Assembly: GCA_045599645.1 (NCBI GenBank)
Contig: JAZRWI010000068.1
Coordinates: 1 to 64,000, forward strand
Length of the DNA stretch: 64,000 nt
Source: RUG334 sp045599645
Lineage (GTDB): Bacteria; Muiribacteriota; Ozemobacteria; Ozemobacterales; Ozemobacteraceae
Reading direction: 5' to 3'
Shown: positions 61,182 to 64,000 of the stretch, in pieces
How positions within the stretch are numbered: the first letter of the stretch is position 1
How the letters are laid out: every line of letters starts with the position of its first letter
The notes under the pieces: model-generated
Database searches by the model: none
Told to the model about the DNA's origin: nothing
The model's input: the letters and a program-made list of their open reading frames with translations, nothing else
Program-made: the position numbers and the translations under genes

Positions 61182-62468
61182 ATGAGTAACGCAGAAAAAG
61201 TTCGTGAACTGGCTAAGAAGTATCGTATGTACACAGCTGAAAATTTGGCTAAATTGGTCAAGATTCCTTCTGAAAGCATGAAGGAAGGCGATGTTCAGCA
61301 TGAAGTTGAAAGACAGATGAAAGAAGCCGGTTTCGACGAAGTAATCATCGACGGTCTCGGAAACGTAATTGGCCGTATTGGCAATGGTAAGACTGTTTTG
61401 GCTATTGACGGTCACGTTGATACTGTTGGCGTTGGCAATATGGATAACTGGACTGAATTTGGTCCATTTGACGGTAAGATTCAGCCAAGCGTTCTTAAGG
61501 ACCGCAATGGTGGTAACCCAACTGAATGTGTTTGTGGCCGTGGTTCTGTTGACCAGGAAGGCGGTATTGTTACTGCCATTACTGCTGGAAGAATCCTCAA
61601 AGAAATGGGCTTCGCAGAAAAAGAAGACGTTACTTATTATGTAGTTAGCTCAGTAATGGAAGAAGACTGCGACGGTCTCTGCTGGAATTATATCATCGAA
61701 GAAGACGTTAAGAAGGGTCTTATTAAGAAACCTGACTTCGTAATCTCTACTGAACCAACTAATCTTAATGTATATCGCGGTCATCGTGGAAGAATGGAAA
61801 TTGGCGTTGATTTCCATGGTCTTTCTTGCCACGGTTCAGCTCCAGAACGCGGTGTAAACGCTGCTTATATGGCTTCCAAATTCGCTCTCGAAATTGAAAA
61901 GCTTAATGAAAGATTACAGCCAGACGAAGATAACTTCCTTGGCAAGGGCACTGTAACAATTTCTGAATTCAAGTCTGGCAGCCCATCACTTTGTGCTGTA
62001 GCTGACTTCGTTCATATCCACCTCGACAGACGTATGACCTGGGGCGAAACAAAAGAATCTTGCTGCGCTGAAGTTGAAGATTGTCTCAAGAGAGCCGGCA
62101 TTAAGGTTGGTAATGAAGTTGGCGATGCTAAGATTACCGTACTCCATTATGACGAAGTTGCTTGGACTGGCACTAAGTATGGTATGGAAAAATACTTCCC
62201 AACCTGGAAGCTTCCAGAATCAGAACATGTTGTTCAGACAGGTGTAAAAGCTTATACCGAACTCTTCGGAAAAGCTCCAAAGGTTGACAAATGGACATTC
62301 TCTACAAACGGCGTTACTATCAATGGTATCCACAAGATTCCAATGATTGGTTTCGGTCCTGGAAATGAAGTTCTTGCTCACTTCCCAAATGAAAAGTGTG
62401 CTGTTGATGACCTTGAAATCGCTTCAGCATTCTATGCTCAGTATGCTTGGAACATCGCTCACAAGTAA
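61182..62468 (+). CDS. ygeY: YgeY-like M20 metallohydrolase
   Basis: Start set at ATG 61182, six bases after GGAG; the in-frame TTG at 61170 precedes that site. 428 residues. M20 peptidase metal site: AIDGHVDTVG, GRGSVDQEGG, VMEEDCDG, STEPTN and final His in EVLAHFPNE. YgeY is found with YgeW/YgeX and was placed in 2023 work on gut anaerobic purine breakdown; its reaction is probably cleavage of an N-acyl or carbamoyl amide. Strong codon bias like its neighbour ygeW. Confidence 0.92.
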   Translation: MSNAEKVRELAKKYRMYTAENLAKLVKIPSESMKEGDVQHEVERQMKEAGFDEVIIDGLGNVIGRIGNGKTVLAIDGHVDTVGVGNMDNWTEFGPFDGKIQPSVLKDRNGGNPTECVCGRGSVDQEGGIVTAITAGRILKEMGFAEKEDVTYYVVSSVMEEDCDGLCWNYIIEEDVKKGLIKKPDFVISTEPTNLNVYRGHRGRMEIGVDFHGLSCHGSAPERGVNAAYMASKFALEIEKLNERLQPDEDNFLGKGTVTISEFKSGSPSLCAVADFVHIHLDRRMTWGETKESCCAEVEDCLKRAGIKVGNEVGDAKITVLHYDEVAWTGTKYGMEKYFPTWKLPESEHVVQTGVKAYTELFGKAPKVDKWTFSTNGVTINGIHKIPMIGFGPGNEVLAHFPNEKCAVDDLEIASAFYAQYAWNIAHK

Positions 62469-62482
62469 GTAATTAGAAACTA

Positions 62483-62514
62483 ACAGAGACAGGTTATATA
62501 CCTGCCTCTGTTTT
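62483..62514 (+). terminator. Hairpin between ygeY and ygeW
   Basis: ACAGAGACAGGT pairs with ACCTGCCTCTGT (one mismatch) and is followed by TTTT. With no clear promoter in the 69 bp gap, it may weaken rather than stop transcription into ygeW. Confidence 0.65.
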
Positions 62515-62537
62515 AAATTAAAAAAAGGAATTTATAA

Positions 62538-63731
62538 ATGAATACCGAAATTAAAGCTCTTCTTGAAGAAATTAAGACCTACAACACCGACCTTTATCGC
62601 CATGACTTCCTTTGGACATGGGAAAAATCTGATGACGAACTCAAGATGATTCTTTCTACAGCTCGCTTACTTATGCAGATGAGAAAAGAAAACATCTCTG
62701 CTAAGGTTTTTGATTCTGGTCTTGGTATCTCTTTGTTCAGAGACAATTCTACAAGAACAAGATTCTCTTTTGCTTCAGCCTGTAATCTTCTTGGTCTTGC
62801 TGTTCAGGACCTTGACGAAAAGAAATCTCAGATTGCTCACGGCGAAACCGTTCGTGAAACTGCTAACATGATTTCCTTCCTTTCTGAAGTTATCGGTATC
62901 CGCGACGATATGTATCTTGGCGCTGGTAACAAATATATGCGCGAAGTTGGCGAAGCTCTTGATGACGGCTTCAAGCAGGGTGTTCTCCCACAGAGACCAG
63001 CTATCGTTAACCTCCAGTGCGACTATGACCACCCAACTCAGTGTATGGCTGACTTGGCTTGGTTGAAGGAACACTTCGGCGGCCTTGAAAACCTCAGAGG
63101 TAAGAAGATTGCTATGACTTGGGCTTATTCTCCAAGCTATGGTAAGCCACTCTCAGTTCCACAGGGCGTTATCGGTCTCATGACCCGCTTCGGTATGAAC
63201 GTATCACTCGCTCATCCAGAAGGATACACTTTGATTCCAGAAATTATGGATATTGCTAAGAACAACGCTGAAAAATCAGGCGGTAAGTTTGAAGTTGTTA
63301 ACACTATGGACGAAGCCTTCAAGGATGCAGACATTGTTTATCCAAAGAGCTGGGCTCCATATGCTGTTATGGAAAAGAGAACTGAACTTCTCAAGAATAA
63401 CGATCAGGATGGTCTCAAAGACCTTGAAAAGAAGTGCCTCAAGAACAATGCTAAGTTCATGGATTGGGAATGCACTGAAGAAAAGATGAAGCTCACCAAG
63501 AATGGTAAGGGCCTCTATATGCATTGTCTCCCAGCAGACATCACTGATGTAAGCTGCGAACACGGTGAAGTTGCTGCTTCTGTATTTGATCGTTACAGAG
63601 TAGAAACCTACAAAGAAGCAGGCTACAAGCCATTCATCATCGCTGCTATGATGCTCACCACCAGATTCCCGAATGTTCCAGAAATGCTCGCTAATCAGGT
63701 AGAAGCCGCCAGAAAGCGCATCAAGTTCTGA
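62538..63731 (+). CDS. ygeW: YgeW-type knotted carbamoyltransferase
   Basis: 397 residues. Carbamoyl-phosphate loop NSTRTRFSF, HPTQ in DYDHPTQCMAD, MHCLPAD; the length and the insert around GNKYMREVGEALDDGF fit the YgeW group, not ornithine or aspartate carbamoyltransferases. It likely runs backwards on a carbamoylated amine, giving carbamoyl phosphate for the carbamate kinase. AAAGGAA ribosome site; follows ygeY. Confidence 0.92.
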   Translation: MNTEIKALLEEIKTYNTDLYRHDFLWTWEKSDDELKMILSTARLLMQMRKENISAKVFDSGLGISLFRDNSTRTRFSFASACNLLGLAVQDLDEKKSQIAHGETVRETANMISFLSEVIGIRDDMYLGAGNKYMREVGEALDDGFKQGVLPQRPAIVNLQCDYDHPTQCMADLAWLKEHFGGLENLRGKKIAMTWAYSPSYGKPLSVPQGVIGLMTRFGMNVSLAHPEGYTLIPEIMDIAKNNAEKSGGKFEVVNTMDEAFKDADIVYPKSWAPYAVMEKRTELLKNNDQDGLKDLEKKCLKNNAKFMDWECTEEKMKLTKNGKGLYMHCLPADITDVSCEHGEVAASVFDRYRVETYKEAGYKPFIIAAMMLTTRFPNVPEMLANQVEAARKRIKF

Positions 63732-63750
63732 TCTAATTCTTAATTAGTAT

Positions 63751-63783
63751 AAAAACCGCTTACAATCTGTAAGCGGTTTTTTT
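63751..63783 (+). terminator. Terminator of ygeW
   Basis: AAAAACCGCTTAC pairs with GTAAGCGGTTTTT over 5 bases and is followed by more T. Confidence 0.9.
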
Positions 63784-63826
63784 ATGCCGAAATCTATATT
63801 AATATTAAACCTTGCTGAACGATTTT

Positions 63827-63903
63827 AATTCATAATTCATAATGCATAATGCATAATTCATAATGCATAATGCTTAATTCATAATTCATAATGCATAATG
63901 CAT
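63827..63903. repeat. Array of eleven 7 bp repeats (AATTCAT / AATGCAT)
   Basis: Eleven head-to-tail heptamers of two types with no spacer: T T G G T G g T T G G, where T is AATTCAT, G is AATGCAT and g is AATGCTT. A further AATTACT, AATT follows. It lies between the ygeW terminator and the end of a reverse-strand gene, so it is not coding. Confidence 0.9.
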
Positions 63904-63926
63904 AATTACTAATTAAATAAGAAATG

Positions 63927-64000
63927 CTAATCTGATGTTAATGGATTAATGAATTCATCATTTTCTTTTACATAAAAATTATTTCGCGATGTTTTAACTA
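63927..64000 (-). CDS. 3' end of a reverse-strand gene (partial)
   Basis: On the reverse strand one frame stays open from the window edge to TAG at 63929-63927 for about 24 codons, reading SRNNFYVKENDEFINPLTSD at its end. The sequence looks like the polar tail of a protein. Too little is visible to name it. Confidence 0.35.
   Translation of the reverse strand, partial: VKTSRNNFYVKENDEFINPLTSD

Noticed and set aside
63827..63903. CRISPR array
   Set aside because: Units are 7 bp and contiguous, with no spacers and no cas genes.

Overview
The window is A+T-rich bacterial chromosome, densely packed with genes, with no phage, insertion sequence or CRISPR array that I can see. The host looks like a diderm (two-membrane) anaerobe. 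Evidence for two membranes is an SLH-domain outer-membrane porin (33121-34776), a periplasmic HtrA protease under an ECF sigma/ZAS anti-sigma pair, pseudopilin genes and an ArnT-like lipid-linked sugar transferase. Evidence for fermentative life is a PPi-type phosphofructokinase, a CstA transporter and a carbamate kinase with YgeW/YgeY-like enzymes. The phylum cannot be fixed by eye; low-GC uncultured diderms such as Riflebacteria-like lineages would fit, but this is a guess. Promoters are ordinary sigma70 (several with 17 bp spacers), and at least three genes seem to start at or next to their transcription start.

Layout. 1-6546: lon, engB and two exported proteins in one operon, closed by a terminator. 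6552-7298: a lone reverse-strand lipoprotein. 7367-12876: an operon with its own promoter holding a large PilX-like protein, an ECF sigma factor with its ZAS anti-sigma, two pseudopilins and a LysM protein. 12884-12934: a possible 16-residue peptide gene. 13063-17410: an HD-GYP protein, then an ECF sigma - anti-sigma - HtrA stress operon behind an ECF-type promoter. 17441-21378: PTS EIIA, two exported proteins and a membrane beta-propeller protein. 21456-26809: an RsbW-like kinase with GAF domain, TldD, TldE and a MATE exporter. 26830-29392: two tandem CorC/HlyC-type proteins. 29473-29751: two identical tRNA-Asn genes. 29788-34836: endonuclease I, a Cys-rich locus with two thioredoxin-fold-like paralogues around a 28-cysteine protein, and the SLH porin. 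34847-38293: amylase/small membrane protein/ArnT-like operon. 38369-42519: ROK kinase, a degenerate phosphohexomutase, a membrane protein and PPi-PFK. 42526-46509: an RNA m5U methyltransferase fused to a glucosaminidase, an HD/HD-GYP/rubredoxin protein and a small protein. 46512-51841: CstA, a JAMM-DinG helicase fusion and an ankyrin protein. 51912-54078: CFA-synthase-like methyltransferase, exonuclease, small hypothetical. 54093-63783: a ureido/carbamoyl catabolic region (PLP lyase, carbamate kinase, sensor-MFS-sensor, YgeY, YgeW). 63827-63903: a heptamer array, followed by the 3' end of a reverse-strand gene.

How it fits together. Two envelope-stress style sigma/anti-sigma modules sit close together, one tied to HtrA and one buried in a pseudopilin operon. 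ROK kinase plus PPi-PFK and the amylase belong to sugar use. The right-hand cluster looks like uptake (MFS), sensing (two Cache-like membrane proteins with eroded kinase domains) and breakdown of a ureido compound, with ATP recovered from carbamoyl phosphate. The most unusual items are the methyltransferase-glucosaminidase fusion with an open frame after its stop, the Cys-rich locus whose middle gene is bracketed by 21 bp inverted repeats, the JAMM-DinG fusion, and the twin pseudo-kinase sensors around a transporter.
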